Of a stretch of 64,000 nucleotides of DNA, positions 35,602 through 46,592 are shown piece after piece (the stretch's first letter is position 1; each line of letters opens with the position of its first letter). The notes beneath the pieces were generated by a model. It ran no database searches, was not told where the DNA came from, and worked only from the letters and a program-made list of their open reading frames with translations. This DNA is from Mesobacterium_A hydrothermale (lineage in GTDB: Bacteria; Pseudomonadota; Alphaproteobacteria; Rhodobacterales; Rhodobacteraceae), in contig NZ_JAYLLH010000007.1 of the NCBI RefSeq assembly GCF_035818635.1, positions 97,945-161,944 on the forward strand, written 5' to 3'. Made by a program: the position numbers and the translations under genes.

Positions 35602-36438
35602 TCAGCGCGTGCGCCGTCGCAGGTACAGCAGATAAAGCGCAAGCGCGGTGACCACGATGGCCCCGCCGAATACCAGCCGCGGCCCCGGAACTTCGCCCAC
35701 ACCCAGCCAGACCCAGACAGGGCCCAGCACGGTTTCCAGCAGCAACAGCAGGCTGACATTGGCCGCGGCCGTCATCCGCGACGCCTGCGACATGGCAAAG
35801 AAAGACGTCGGCAGGATCACCAGCCCGGTGATCAGAATCGCCCAAAGCTGGCCGTCGAACATCCGTTCGGGGCCGGTCATCGCCCAGCCGAATCCACCGG
35901 CCAGAAGTGCGCCGATCCCGATGGCCAGCAGCAGCGGCAGGTCCGGGTTATGGCGCAGGATCACGAAATTCAGCGCCAGGGCCACCGCAACGCCCAGTCC
36001 GAAGCTCACGCCGATCAGACTGCCGGTGGCGGTCAGCGCGTCAGGTTGCAGCACCGCAATGGCGATGCCGGTCAGCACCGCTGCGATGGTGATCCAGGTC
36101 GCCGCGCTGGTGCGTTCCCCGAAAAACGCCCGCGCCAGCAGCGCCGACCAGACCGGTCCCGTGGCCACCGCCATCAGAACCGCAGACACCGGCGCGGCGG
36201 CGATCCCGCTGGCAAAACTGACCGCGTTGAAAAACTGGCACAAAACAATGGTCAGCCCGGCACCGGTGAACAGCCGCGCCATGTCGCCGGGTTTCCGCGT
36301 GACAAGCCAGGCCAGCACGAACAGGCTGCCCATGCACAGTCCGCGCCAGCCCACCATTTGCAGCCCGGACATGCCGGACAGGCGCAGCAACAGCGCATCG
36401 GGCGTCAGCACAAGCGCACCCGCGGCGGCCAGCAGCAC
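35602..36438 (-). CDS. EamA-family (DMT superfamily) transporter
   Basis: 278 residues, ten TM helices in two EamA repeats. The listed start is GTG at 36438, but no ribosome site fits it. AAGGA (36471-36475), which overlaps the stop of the upstream gene, lies 8 nt before an in-frame CTG at 36462; that would add eight residues (PKSSLQG after the initiator) and is the more natural N-terminus. Family members export small metabolites such as amino acids. Substrate unknown. Likely coupled to the DUF533 gene, and 67 bp before fur. Confidence 0.82.
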   Translation of the reverse strand: MLLAAAGALVLTPDALLLRLSGMSGLQMVGWRGLCMGSLFVLAWLVTRKPGDMARLFTGAGLTIVLCQFFNAVSFASGIAAAPVSAVLMAVATGPVWSALLARAFFGERTSAATWITIAAVLTGIAIAVLQPDALTATGSLIGVSFGLGVAVALALNFVILRHNPDLPLLLAIGIGALLAGGFGWAMTGPERMFDGQLWAILITGLVILPTSFFAMSQASRMTAAANVSLLLLLETVLGPVWVWLGVGEVPGPRLVFGGAIVVTALALYLLYLRRRTR

Positions 36439-36473
36439 GCCCTGTAACGACGATTTGGGCAGGGGACGGATCC

Positions 36474-37319
36474 TTAGGCGTAAAGCGGTTTCATACCCAT
36501 CTGCATGTGCAGCATGTTGACCACGGGTTCGTCCAGCCCCAACGCCTTGGCCAGGCGATCAAGATACTGCGCCTCGGCATCCGTATCGACACGGATGGTC
36601 ATCAGCGAGGCGGAATACACCTGCGCCTTCTGGGCTTCGGGCACATCGGCGGCCAGGGCTTCGGGGTCGACCGGGGCGGCCAGTTGTGCCTGGACAAACG
36701 CCATGTCCTCGGCATCGGCATCGTCGCCCACGGTGTCCAGCAGCTTGGCCTTTTCGGCGGCGTCGATGCCGCCATCGGCCTTGGCCGCCATGATCATCGC
36801 CCGCAGCATCAGCCCGGCCGACGCTTCCAGTTCAGGGGCGGTCTGGCCCGTGTTGAACTGGTCGATCATTCCGCCCACGCCCTTGCCGGTCATCGCGGCG
36901 GCCCCGGTGGCGGTGGCCATCATGCCCGCCAGCCCCGTGCCGCCGGCACCCGAGAGTTGCGACAACAGCCCCCCGGTCTTGTCCGCACCACCGCCGGTCA
37001 TGGCGGACAGGTCGAACCCGGCCTCTTTCATCTTGTCCATCATGCCTGCCAGCGGATTTGCCCCCGGGGCCCCGCCCATCATCGCCGACAGATCGCCGCC
37101 GCCCTGCGTCATCTTTTGCAGCATCTCAGCCATCGGGTTGGCCTCTCCGGTCATGCCGGCCACCGCCTGCGCCTGGGTCTTTGCCATTGGGTCCTGCGCG
37201 GGGACCTGCGCCTTGCCGCCCAGCAAGGCGCCCAGCCCGCCGCCGTCCGTCATCTTGTCAACGCCGCGCGCCGCTGCGTAGCCGATTGCCACCTTTGCCA
37301 GTGTTCCCATCAGACCCAT
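36474..37319 (-). CDS. DUF533 / TerB-like protein
   Basis: 281 residues from MGLMGTLAKVAIGY; AAGGA 8 nt before ATG. The N-terminal 150 residues are Gly/Met/Ala-rich, with repeated LSAMMGGAPGANPLAGMMD-like blocks. The C-terminal domain (about 165-281) with LMLRAMIMAAKADGGIDAAEKAKLL is the DUF533/TerB-like helical fold. TerB proteins occur in tellurite-resistance and metal-sensing loci, but no other ter gene is nearby. A longer upstream frame was rejected as antisense. Role unknown. Confidence 0.82.
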   Translation of the reverse strand: MGLMGTLAKVAIGYAAARGVDKMTDGGGLGALLGGKAQVPAQDPMAKTQAQAVAGMTGEANPMAEMLQKMTQGGGDLSAMMGGAPGANPLAGMMDKMKEAGFDLSAMTGGGADKTGGLLSQLSGAGGTGLAGMMATATGAAAMTGKGVGGMIDQFNTGQTAPELEASAGLMLRAMIMAAKADGGIDAAEKAKLLDTVGDDADAEDMAFVQAQLAAPVDPEALAADVPEAQKAQVYSASLMTIRVDTDAEAQYLDRLAKALGLDEPVVNMLHMQMGMKPLYA

Positions 37320-37445
37320 GATCCGCATCCTTTTGCCGTTGACCGTTCCAAAGTGTCTGCACAATGCCACATTTCTGGGCGACGGCCATGGGAAATCGGG
37401 ATTTTCGTGCTTGACCTTGGCCAAACTCGGACGGCTGATGGCGGC

Positions 37446-38327
37446 ATGGAACGCAAGAGCTCTATGGATTTGCCGGGTGCGCTGGGGATGACCGGGTTTG
37501 CCACGATCCTGGCGTTCAACCAGGTCGTGGTGAAATTGGTGAACACCGGTATCGCGCCGGTGTTCGGGGCCGGGCTGCGGTCGGCGCTGGCGCTGTGCGT
37601 GCTTGGCATCTGGTGTCTGGTCCGCGGGCGACGGATCAGCGGGCTGCGCCGCAGTTTTTGGCCCGGGATGATGCTGGGCACGTTCTTTGGCGTCGAATTC
37701 CTTCTGCTGTTCGTGGCGCTGGATCTGACCACGGTGGCGCGGTCCTCGATCGTGTTCTATTCGATGCCGGTCTGGCTGGCGGTCATTGCACATTTCCTGT
37801 TGCCCGGAGAACGGTTGACGCCTCGTCGCGGGATCGGGCTGGTGTTGGCGATGGCGGGGGTTGCGCTGGCGCTGTACCAGCCCGGCGGGGGCGGCATCGG
37901 CTGGGGTGAGCTTGCGGCGCTGGCCGCAACGCTGCTTTGGGCCGGAATCGCCTTGATCGTGCGGCTGACGGCTGTGTCGACGCTCGAGGCCGAGTCGCAG
38001 TTGTTCTGGCAATTGTCGGTCTCGGCGGTGATACTGCTGGTGGTTGCGCCGTTCTTTGGTCCGTTGCTGCGGGACCCGGGGCTGTGGCATTGGGCCGGGA
38101 TGGGCTTTCAGGCGGTGATCGTGGCCAGCCTTGGGTTCCTGTTCTGGCTGAGCCTGATGCGGATCTACCCTGCGTCCGACATTGCCGCCTTCAGCTTTCT
38201 GTCGCCGGTCCTGTCGGTTGGCATGGGGTGGCTGATCCTGGGCGAGAAGTTGGTTCCCAACGTCCTGAGCGCGCTGGTGCTGGTGGCGGTCGGGGTCTTG
38301 CTGATCACGCTGCGCCGCCGGCGCTGA
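37446..38327 (+). CDS. EamA-family (DMT superfamily) transporter, second copy
   Basis: 293 residues (ATG at 37464, MDLPGALG, is an equally likely start with AAGAG upstream). Ten TM helices in two EamA repeats; motif ARSSIVFYSMPVWLAVIAHF in the first half and SFLSPVLSVGMGWLILGEKL in the second. A metabolite exporter of unknown substrate. It diverges from the DUF533 gene; two EamA genes within 3 kb are not close paralogues by eye. Confidence 0.85.
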   Translation: MERKSSMDLPGALGMTGFATILAFNQVVVKLVNTGIAPVFGAGLRSALALCVLGIWCLVRGRRISGLRRSFWPGMMLGTFFGVEFLLLFVALDLTTVARSSIVFYSMPVWLAVIAHFLLPGERLTPRRGIGLVLAMAGVALALYQPGGGGIGWGELAALAATLLWAGIALIVRLTAVSTLEAESQLFWQLSVSAVILLVVAPFFGPLLRDPGLWHWAGMGFQAVIVASLGFLFWLSLMRIYPASDIAAFSFLSPVLSVGMGWLILGEKLVPNVLSALVLVAVGVLLITLRRRR

Positions 38328-38337
38328 TCGCGCCGGC

Positions 38338-39759
38338 TCAGGTTCCGCAGAACGTGGCCTTGACGCGCTCACCCTCTGCCGGCGGGCGGGCCAGTTCGGC
38401 ACTGTCCGGGCCGTGGTCGTAGGGGCGTTGCAGCGCTGCCAGCATGCGGTGGAACGGCGCGTCGTCGCCCGCGACCGCCGCCGCGATCATCTGCTCGACC
38501 CGGTGGTTGCGCGGGATGATCACCGGATTGACCCGCGCCATCAGCGCCTGCGGGTCGTGCGTTTCCGCCTCCAGCCGCTTGTGCCAGCGCGTGGCCCATT
38601 GGTCGAACCCCGCGCGATCAAGGAACTGGTCGCGCGGGTTGCCATCGACCAGCGCGCGGAACGTGTTGGTGAAATCGGCATGGCTGGCCTGCATCAGCGC
38701 CAGCAGGTCCCCGATCAGGGCAGCGTCTTCGGCGCGCGGGGCGCTGATCCCGATCTTCATCGCGAACCGCGCCAGCCATTCGGCGCGGATCACATCGCCC
38801 ATAGCCTCGATCTGTTTCTGAAAGCCGGGCAGGGCCGCCTCCGGGTCGGGCATCAGCTGCAACAGCGCCGTGGCCAGCTGCGCCATGTTCCAGACGATGA
38901 TATCGGCCTGCGCGGCATAGCCATAGCGGCCATGGCGGTCGATCGAGGAAAACACGGTCTCCGGGTCGTACTGGTCCATGAAGGCACATGGGCCGTAGTC
39001 GATGGTTTCGCCCGAGATCGCGCAATTGTCGGTGTTCATGACCCCGTGGATGAAGCCCAGCGACAGCCACTGCGCCACCAGCGCCGCCTGCCGGTCGATC
39101 ACGGTCTGCAAAAAGGCCTGCGGATCCTTGGCCCCCGGCGCGTGGCGTGCGACGGCGTGGTCGAACAGCGCCTGCAACAGGTCGATCTGTCCCCGCGCGG
39201 CAAAGACCTGAAAGGTGCCGACGCGGATATGGCTTTGCGCCACCCGGGTCAGTACCGCGCCGGGCAGGGTGGTTTCACGGATCACCGGCTCGCCCGTGCG
39301 CACCGCGGCCAGCGCGCGGGTGGTGGGGACGCCAAGCGCGTGCATCGCCTCGGACAGCAGGTATTCGCGCAGCACCGGCCCCAGCCAGGCCCGCCCGTCC
39401 CCGCGCCGGGAATAGGGCGTCGGGCCGGAGCCCTTGAGCTGGATGTCGCGGCGGGTGCCGTCGCGGCCCAGGACTTCGCCCAGCAGATGGGCGCGGCCAT
39501 CGCCCAGCTGCGGGTTGAACTGCCCGAACTGGTGGCCGGCATAAAGCTGCGCGATGGGCTCTGCCCCGTCAGGCAGGATATTGCCTGAAAACAGCGGCGC
39601 CAGGCGCGGGTCATCCACCCCGTCGATGCCGAGATCGGCCGCCAGGCCGGTGTTGAACGCGATCAGCGCGGGTTCGGCCACGGGCACGGGGCGCACGCGG
39701 GCGAACATCTGCTCGGGCAGGGTGGCATAGCTGTTGTCGAAGGGGATGCGCAGGGTCAT
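38338..39759 (-). CDS. selO: Protein adenylyltransferase SelO
   Basis: 473 residues. Pseudokinase motifs: Lys in DIQLKGSGPTPYSRRGDGRA (about residue 110), GVMNTDN (about 240) and DYGPCAFMDQYDP (about 255). SelO transfers AMP from ATP to Ser/Thr/Tyr of target proteins and is linked to redox stress. Some homologues carry a C-terminal selenocysteine; here the end reads TFCGT, so cysteine takes that place. Stop converges 10 bp from the EamA gene. Confidence 0.93.
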   Translation of the reverse strand: MTLRIPFDNSYATLPEQMFARVRPVPVAEPALIAFNTGLAADLGIDGVDDPRLAPLFSGNILPDGAEPIAQLYAGHQFGQFNPQLGDGRAHLLGEVLGRDGTRRDIQLKGSGPTPYSRRGDGRAWLGPVLREYLLSEAMHALGVPTTRALAAVRTGEPVIRETTLPGAVLTRVAQSHIRVGTFQVFAARGQIDLLQALFDHAVARHAPGAKDPQAFLQTVIDRQAALVAQWLSLGFIHGVMNTDNCAISGETIDYGPCAFMDQYDPETVFSSIDRHGRYGYAAQADIIVWNMAQLATALLQLMPDPEAALPGFQKQIEAMGDVIRAEWLARFAMKIGISAPRAEDAALIGDLLALMQASHADFTNTFRALVDGNPRDQFLDRAGFDQWATRWHKRLEAETHDPQALMARVNPVIIPRNHRVEQMIAAAVAGDDAPFHRMLAALQRPYDHGPDSAELARPPAEGERVKATFCGT

Positions 39760-39789
39760 GGCAGGCAGATAGGCGGTTTTCCCACGGTT

Positions 39790-40266
39790 TCAAAGGGGCG
39801 GCAGCGTGCGTTCCATGGTGATCGAGGTCGGACGGTCGAACCCGGGATGGGCCTTTTCGGCGGTCTTGACGAACCCCATGCGGCGGTAGGCCTCGTGCAC
39901 CTCTGTCAATTCGATCCGGGTTTCCAAGTGAAGTCTGGTCAGGCCGAGGCGACGGGCCAGCGCCTCTGCCTCGACCATGAAGGCGCGGCCAAGCCCGGTG
40001 CGTTGACGGTCGGGATGGATCGCCATCTTGCCGACATAGAGCGTGCCGGGGCGTTCTGCGAAGAAGGCGCAGCCGGTCAGGGACGCGCCGCCCGAGAGGT
40101 AAAGATGTTCGTCCCTTGCCTTTTGTCGGAGGGTGTCTAACGTCAACCGATGCGCCGAAGATGGCGGGTCGATCCGGCGCTCCATATAGGCGAAGCTGAG
40201 CAGGATCAGGTCGAGCAGGCCTTGCCAGTCAGAAAAATCGCGAGGTGCGGGGACAGGGGCGGTCAT
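39790..40266 (-). CDS. GNAT-family N-acetyltransferase
   Basis: 158 residues. The acetyl-CoA motif A reads HPDRQRTGLGRAFMVEAEALARRLG (about 85), split by QRTGLGRA. LETRIELTEVHEAYRRMGF is the usual C-terminal strand-helix. The acetyl acceptor is unknown. 30 bp upstream of selO on the same strand. Confidence 0.82.
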   Translation of the reverse strand: MTAPVPAPRDFSDWQGLLDLILLSFAYMERRIDPPSSAHRLTLDTLRQKARDEHLYLSGGASLTGCAFFAERPGTLYVGKMAIHPDRQRTGLGRAFMVEAEALARRLGLTRLHLETRIELTEVHEAYRRMGFVKTAEKAHPGFDRPTSITMERTLPPL

Positions 40267-40292
40267 CGGCTTTGCAGGCTTTGCTGACGGGA

Positions 40293-40349
40293 GCGAGGGG
40301 GCTGTCTGCCCCCTCGCGCTCCCCCGAGGATATTTCGGGCAAGATGATG
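40293..40349. repeat. Dispersed intergenic repeat, copy C (inverted), with G/C hairpin
   Basis: 10-bp stem GCGAGGGGGC / GCCCCCTCGC (40293-40317), then the reverse complement of CATCATCTTGCCCGAAATATCCTCG (40325-40349). Same parts as copies A and B, opposite orientation. It lies between the two GNAT genes. Confidence 0.75.
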
Positions 40350-40366
40350 GGGCGCGGTGGGGCGCA

Positions 40367-40813
40367 TCACAGCACGCGGCTCATGAACATGTAGCGGTCG
40401 CGTTCCTTGAAATGCTGGCGGGCGTAGAAGCGGCGGGTCTGCGTGTCATTGCTGTCGACCTCAAGGTGCAGCGCGCGCATGCCGCCTTGTTTGAGAGCCT
40501 GCGCCAGGGTGTTCAGCGCCTCTGACCCCATGCCCCGGCCGCGGACCGCGCGGCGGATGTAGATTTCGTCGACAATGCCGTCGAGCCCGCCGAATTCCAC
40601 CGACCAGCCGAAGGTGATCACGATGTAGCCCACCGGCGCCTTGCGCGGGCCGATCAGCCAGGCCGCGCCGTGGGGCGAGCCTTCCAGGAGCGGGGTGATC
40701 GCCGCGGAGCGGTGTGCGTCGTCAGTGTCGAAACCCAGTTCTTCGTGCAACGCGGCCACCAGCGGCAGCAGCCGCGGCAAGTCGTCGGGCGTGGCGAGGT
40801 GCAGCAGGCTCAC
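40367..40813 (-). CDS. GNAT-family N-acetyltransferase, coupled to the nucleoside hydrolase gene
   Basis: 148 residues starting at GTG (40813), which overlaps the nucleoside hydrolase stop as GTGA. The longer ATG frame lies inside that gene. Motif A RRAVRGRGMGSEALNTL (about 93) binds acetyl-CoA; HLEVDSNDTQTRRFYARQHF follows. The acceptor is unknown. Coupling suggests co-expression with purine/pyrimidine salvage. Confidence 0.82.
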   Translation of the reverse strand: MSLLHLATPDDLPRLLPLVAALHEELGFDTDDAHRSAAITPLLEGSPHGAAWLIGPRKAPVGYIVITFGWSVEFGGLDGIVDEIYIRRAVRGRGMGSEALNTLAQALKQGGMRALHLEVDSNDTQTRRFYARQHFKERDRYMFMSRVL

Positions 40814-41751
40814 AATCGTGCCAGCCGTTCGGTCAGCAGGGCAAAGAAACCGTCGGCGTCGATGTCGCCCATGAAGGTGGCGTTGGTGGCGCGGTCGGTC
40901 ACGCCCCACCAGTCGGCGACGGTCATTCCGCGGGTCAGCTTTGACCCGGTTTCGATTTCCACGTTGATATGGCGCCCGGTGAACAGCTCTGGCCGGAGCA
41001 GGTAGGCGGTCACGCAGGGATCGTGCAACGGCGCGCCTTCAGAGCCGTATTTCTCCTTGTCGAAACGTTCGAAGAAATCGGTCATCTGGGCGACGGCCAC
41101 GCCCACGGGCGTGCCAAGGGCCCGGAACGCCTCGTTGCGCGGGGTGGTGACCAGCGCCTTGTGGGTCACATCCAGCGGCATGACAACGATGGGTGCCCCG
41201 GCACGGAACACGATCTCGGCCGCCTCCGGATCGACATAAATGTTGAATTCGGCCGCCGGCGTGATGTTGCCAACCTCGAAATATGCCCCCCCCATCAGGA
41301 CGATTTCCTGAACTTTTTCAACGATATCGGGCGCCCTCTGAAACGCCGTGGCGATATTCGTTAGCGGCCCCAGCGGGCAGAGCGTGACGCTGCCCGGGGC
41401 CTCCGCCCGCAGCGTGTCGACGATGAAATCGACCCCGTGCCCGTCCTGCAGCGGCATGACCGGCGCGGGCAGGTCCGGGCCGTCAAGCCCGGTCTTTCCG
41501 TGCACGTGTTCGGCCGTCACCAAGGTGTGTGCCAACGGCCGGTCACACCCGGCAAAGACCTTCACGTCCGGACGCCCCGCCAGTTCGCAGACTTTGCGCG
41601 CGTTTGTTTCCGTCAGCGCCAGCGGCACGTTCCCTGCCACCGCGGTGATGCCCAGCACCTCGATGTCTTCGGGAGAGGCCAGCGCCAGCAGGATGGCAAC
41701 CGCGTCGTCCTGTCCGGGGTCGGTGTCGATGATGATCTTTCGGGGCGCCAT
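40810..41751 (-). CDS. Inosine-uridine-preferring nucleoside hydrolase
   Basis: 313 residues from MAPRKIIIDTDPGQDDAVA; AGGAAG precedes ATG. The calcium site DTDPGQDD (residues 9-16), the Asn-rich EFNIYVDPEAAEIVF (about 165) and HDPCVTAYLL (about 240, active-site His) mark the family. It splits ribonucleosides into base and ribose for salvage; base preference unclear. Cytosolic. Confidence 0.92.
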   Translation of the reverse strand: MAPRKIIIDTDPGQDDAVAILLALASPEDIEVLGITAVAGNVPLALTETNARKVCELAGRPDVKVFAGCDRPLAHTLVTAEHVHGKTGLDGPDLPAPVMPLQDGHGVDFIVDTLRAEAPGSVTLCPLGPLTNIATAFQRAPDIVEKVQEIVLMGGAYFEVGNITPAAEFNIYVDPEAAEIVFRAGAPIVVMPLDVTHKALVTTPRNEAFRALGTPVGVAVAQMTDFFERFDKEKYGSEGAPLHDPCVTAYLLRPELFTGRHINVEIETGSKLTRGMTVADWWGVTDRATNATFMGDIDADGFFALLTERLARL

Positions 41752-41884
41752 AGGTCTTCCTGTCTCAAATCCTGCAATCGCGAAACGCGTTTTCACAAGA
41801 GTTGTCAGAGCCTCGGGCCCGCCGCAACCCATCAATGCCGGGTCACCTGTCTTTCGCAGCGGGTCTGAAGAAACCCGCCGTCTG

Positions 41885-41932
41885 CATCATCTTGCTCAAA
41901 ATATCCCGGGGGTGTGGGGGCAGCGCCCCCAC
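41885..41932. repeat. Dispersed intergenic repeat, copy B, with G/C hairpin
   Basis: CATCATCTTGCTCAAAATAT then CCCGGGGG and an 8-bp stem GTGGGGGC / GCCCCCAC (41914-41932). It differs from copy A by one base in the first 20. It lies between purL and the nucleoside hydrolase gene. Confidence 0.75.
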
Positions 41933-41952
41933 CCGGGTCGCCGGACCGAAGG

Positions 41953-44112
<2,160 letters not shown>

Positions 44113-44259
44113 CAATGGGTCCCCCAGGGCGTGGATGGGCCTCCTTTAAAGGCTTGCAAGGCGGGGGAAAAGGGGTTCGCACGGGAAAAGCGCGTTCGCG
44201 CGGTTGACATGTGGCCGCAACCGGGGCTGAGATGCGCGCGGCGGTGTTGAGGAGCCTGG

Positions 44260-45264
44260 ATGCGAAGATTGGAAAACCCTTGGCGAGGAAAGGGTTTGAC
44301 CTTGGATGTGCCGATGCCCGCCAGCGATGCGGGCGCGGTTCTGGCGCTGCTGCAAAACTGCCCGGCGCATACCGAAACCCCGCTGGTGCCGGTGGCGGGA
44401 TTGGCGGGCGTGGGATGTGCCTGGGTCAAGGATGAACGCACCCGCATGGGCTTGGGCAGTTTCAAGGCACTGGGCGCGGCCCATGTGATTGCCCATGCGG
44501 CGCAATCCGGGCCTTTGGACGGTATCACCTATGTCACCGCCAGTGCGGGCAATCATGGTCTGTCTGTCGCGGCGGGCGCGCGGGTGTTCGGCGCGCGCGC
44601 GGTGATCTATCTGTCCGAAACCGTACCGGCGGTCTTTGCCGAAAGGCTGCGGGCCAAGGGCGCCGAAGTGGTGCGCGCGGGCCACGACTATGAAGCCAGC
44701 ATGCAGGCGGCAGCGCAGGCGGCAGACGAAAACGGCTGGATCCTGCTGTCGGATTCGTCTTGGGAAGGCTATACTGAATTGCCGCACCGGCTGATGGAAG
44801 GCTATCTTGCGATGGCCGAGGAAGCCGCCAACCAACTGCCCGAGCCGCCGACGCACATCCTGTTGCAGGCTGGCGTGGGCGGCCTTGCGGGCGCGGTGGC
44901 GGCCCATGCCCGGGCGCGCTGGGGCGATGGGCCACAGATCATCGTGGTCGAACCCGAAGCCGCCCCCGCGCTATACGAAAGCATCAGGCTGGGCGAGGCT
45001 GTGGAAACGACCGGACCGGTGTCGGTGATGGGGCGGCTGGACTGCAAGGCACCGTCGCTGATTGCACTTCAGGGCCTGTCCCGCGATGCCGATGCCTTTG
45101 TGCTGATTACGGAAGCAGAGGCCGAGGAGGTTTTGCCCGCGCTGGCGGCGGTGGACCTTGCAACCACCGCGTCGGGTGGGGCAGGGCTGGCGGCGCTGAT
45201 CGCCGGGGCGGTGTCCGATCCGAACGCCCGGGTCCTGACCTTTTTGACGGAGGCACCGGAATGA
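44260..45264 (+). CDS. Diaminopropionate ammonia-lyase-like PLP enzyme
   Basis: 334 residues; GAGGAG precedes ATG. PLP Lys in MGLGSFKALGAAHV (about residue 69), as in diaminopropionate ammonia-lyase. TASAGNHGLSVAAG (about 95), DSSWEGYTELPHR (about 167) and QAGVGGLAG (about 207) agree. Known family enzymes are about 400 residues, so this is a shorter branch. It would release ammonia from 2,3-diaminopropionate or a related beta-substituted amino acid. It shares ATGA with the M24 peptidase gene. Confidence 0.78.
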   Translation: MRRLENPWRGKGLTLDVPMPASDAGAVLALLQNCPAHTETPLVPVAGLAGVGCAWVKDERTRMGLGSFKALGAAHVIAHAAQSGPLDGITYVTASAGNHGLSVAAGARVFGARAVIYLSETVPAVFAERLRAKGAEVVRAGHDYEASMQAAAQAADENGWILLSDSSWEGYTELPHRLMEGYLAMAEEAANQLPEPPTHILLQAGVGGLAGAVAAHARARWGDGPQIIVVEPEAAPALYESIRLGEAVETTGPVSVMGRLDCKAPSLIALQGLSRDADAFVLITEAEAEEVLPALAAVDLATTASGGAGLAALIAGAVSDPNARVLTFLTEAPE

Positions 45265-46409
45265 GCCTGCGACGCGGATTTGAAGAAGACGAACTGCGCG
45301 CCCGGGTCAGCCGGGCGCAAACGCTGATGAATGCGCAGGGGATCGCGGCAATGTTGCTGACGCGTGAACCGGACGTGCGCTATTTCACCGGCTTCCTGAC
45401 CCGGTTCTGGGAAAGCCCCAGCCGCCCCTGGTTCCTGGTGCTGCCCGCGATGGGCGACCCGATCGCGGTGATCCCGACCATCGGTGAAAAGCTGATGGCC
45501 AAGACCTGGCTGACCGATATCCGGACCTGGGTGTCCCCCGATCCGGTGGATGACGGCGTGTCGCTGCTGGCCGATACGCTGCGAGAGGTGGCGGGCTTCG
45601 ACGGGCGCATTGGCGTTCCGTCGGGGCCGGAAACGCATTTGCGGATGCCGCTGCATTCCTTTGCCGCGTTGCAGGTGCTGATCGCACCGCTGGAAATCAC
45701 CCGCGCCGAAGGCATCATGCGCACGCTGCGCTGTATCAAGTCCGACGCCGAGATTTCCAAGATCAGCCATGCCTGCGACATCGCGGGCCGGGCGTTTTCG
45801 CGGGTGCATGAAATTGCCCGCGAAGGCGTTTCACTGGAAGAGGTGTTTCGCCGGTTCCAGATGCTGTGCCTGGAGGAAGGCGCTGACTGGGTGCCGTACC
45901 TGGCCGGCGGGGCGGGGCCAATGGGCTATGACGACGTGATTTCCCCCGCCGGGCCAGAGCCGCTGATGGCGGGCGATGTGCTGATGCTGGACACGGGGCT
46001 GGTCTGGGATGGGTATTTCTGCGATTTCGACCGCAACTATGCCATCGGCACCCCCGCGCCCGAGGCAGAGGCCGCCCACGCGCAACTTGTCGAGGCCGCC
46101 CATGCCGGGCTTGAGGCCGCCAAGCCGGGGATGCGGGCGTCGGACCTGTGGCAGGTGCTGGCCGATATCTGCGGCGTCGACGAAAGCTTTGGCCGGTTGG
46201 GCCACGGGCTGGGCATGCAGCTGACCGAGGGGCTGTCGCTCAGCTATGACTGTGACGATGTCCTGCGGGCGGGCATGGTCATCACGCTGGAACCGGGCGT
46301 ACAACTGCCGGGCGGCGGGATCATGGTGCACGAGGAAAACGTGGTCATCAGACCGACAGGTGCAGAGGCGATCACCGGCTTTGCCAAGCCCAAGCTGCCG
46401 GAATTGTAA
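45261..46409 (+). CDS. M24-family metallopeptidase (Xaa-Pro peptidase/creatinase-like)
   Basis: 382 residues. N-terminal creatinase domain, then a pita-bread domain with metal ligands Asp in MLDTGLVWDGYFCDFDRN (about 240), His in GHGLGMQL (about 318), Glu in TLEPGVQLPG (about 345) and Glu in VHEENVVI (about 358): the full dinuclear set. It may cleave a dipeptide or an amidino substrate. The 4-bp overlap with the ammonia-lyase-like gene suggests a two-step pathway. Confidence 0.85.
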   Translation: MSLRRGFEEDELRARVSRAQTLMNAQGIAAMLLTREPDVRYFTGFLTRFWESPSRPWFLVLPAMGDPIAVIPTIGEKLMAKTWLTDIRTWVSPDPVDDGVSLLADTLREVAGFDGRIGVPSGPETHLRMPLHSFAALQVLIAPLEITRAEGIMRTLRCIKSDAEISKISHACDIAGRAFSRVHEIAREGVSLEEVFRRFQMLCLEEGADWVPYLAGGAGPMGYDDVISPAGPEPLMAGDVLMLDTGLVWDGYFCDFDRNYAIGTPAPEAEAAHAQLVEAAHAGLEAAKPGMRASDLWQVLADICGVDESFGRLGHGLGMQLTEGLSLSYDCDDVLRAGMVITLEPGVQLPGGGIMVHEENVVIRPTGAEAITGFAKPKLPEL

Positions 46410-46413
46410 GCCG

Positions 46414-46447
46414 CAAAAAAAAAAGGGCCGAGCACAAAGCTCGGCCT
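46414..46447 (-). terminator. Intrinsic terminator downstream of the LysR gene
   Basis: On the minus strand GGCCGAGC / GCTCGGCC with loop TTTGT is followed by a run of T's after CC. It lies 146 bp past the LysR stop; the same hairpin may slow transcription from the M24 gene, though no T-run exists on the plus side. The rest of 46448-46592 holds no gene; a small ATGCG/CGCAT hairpin with T6 lies at 46568-46594. Confidence 0.85.
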
Positions 46448-46592
46448 AGTCCAACAGGGAGGTATGAAGATGATGCGCGGATGAGCGCTTCATCGTTCAA
46501 TTGCCGATTAATTTATCAGAGCCCGTCCAATCAAGGGAATTATCGCCGCAGATGCATCATGGCCGCTATGCGATTCCCGCATGGCTCATTTT

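Noticed and set aside
38338..39759. Selenocysteine codon at the selO end
   Set aside because: The C-terminus reads TFCGT with an ordinary Cys codon and normal stop; no in-frame TGA for Sec is needed.
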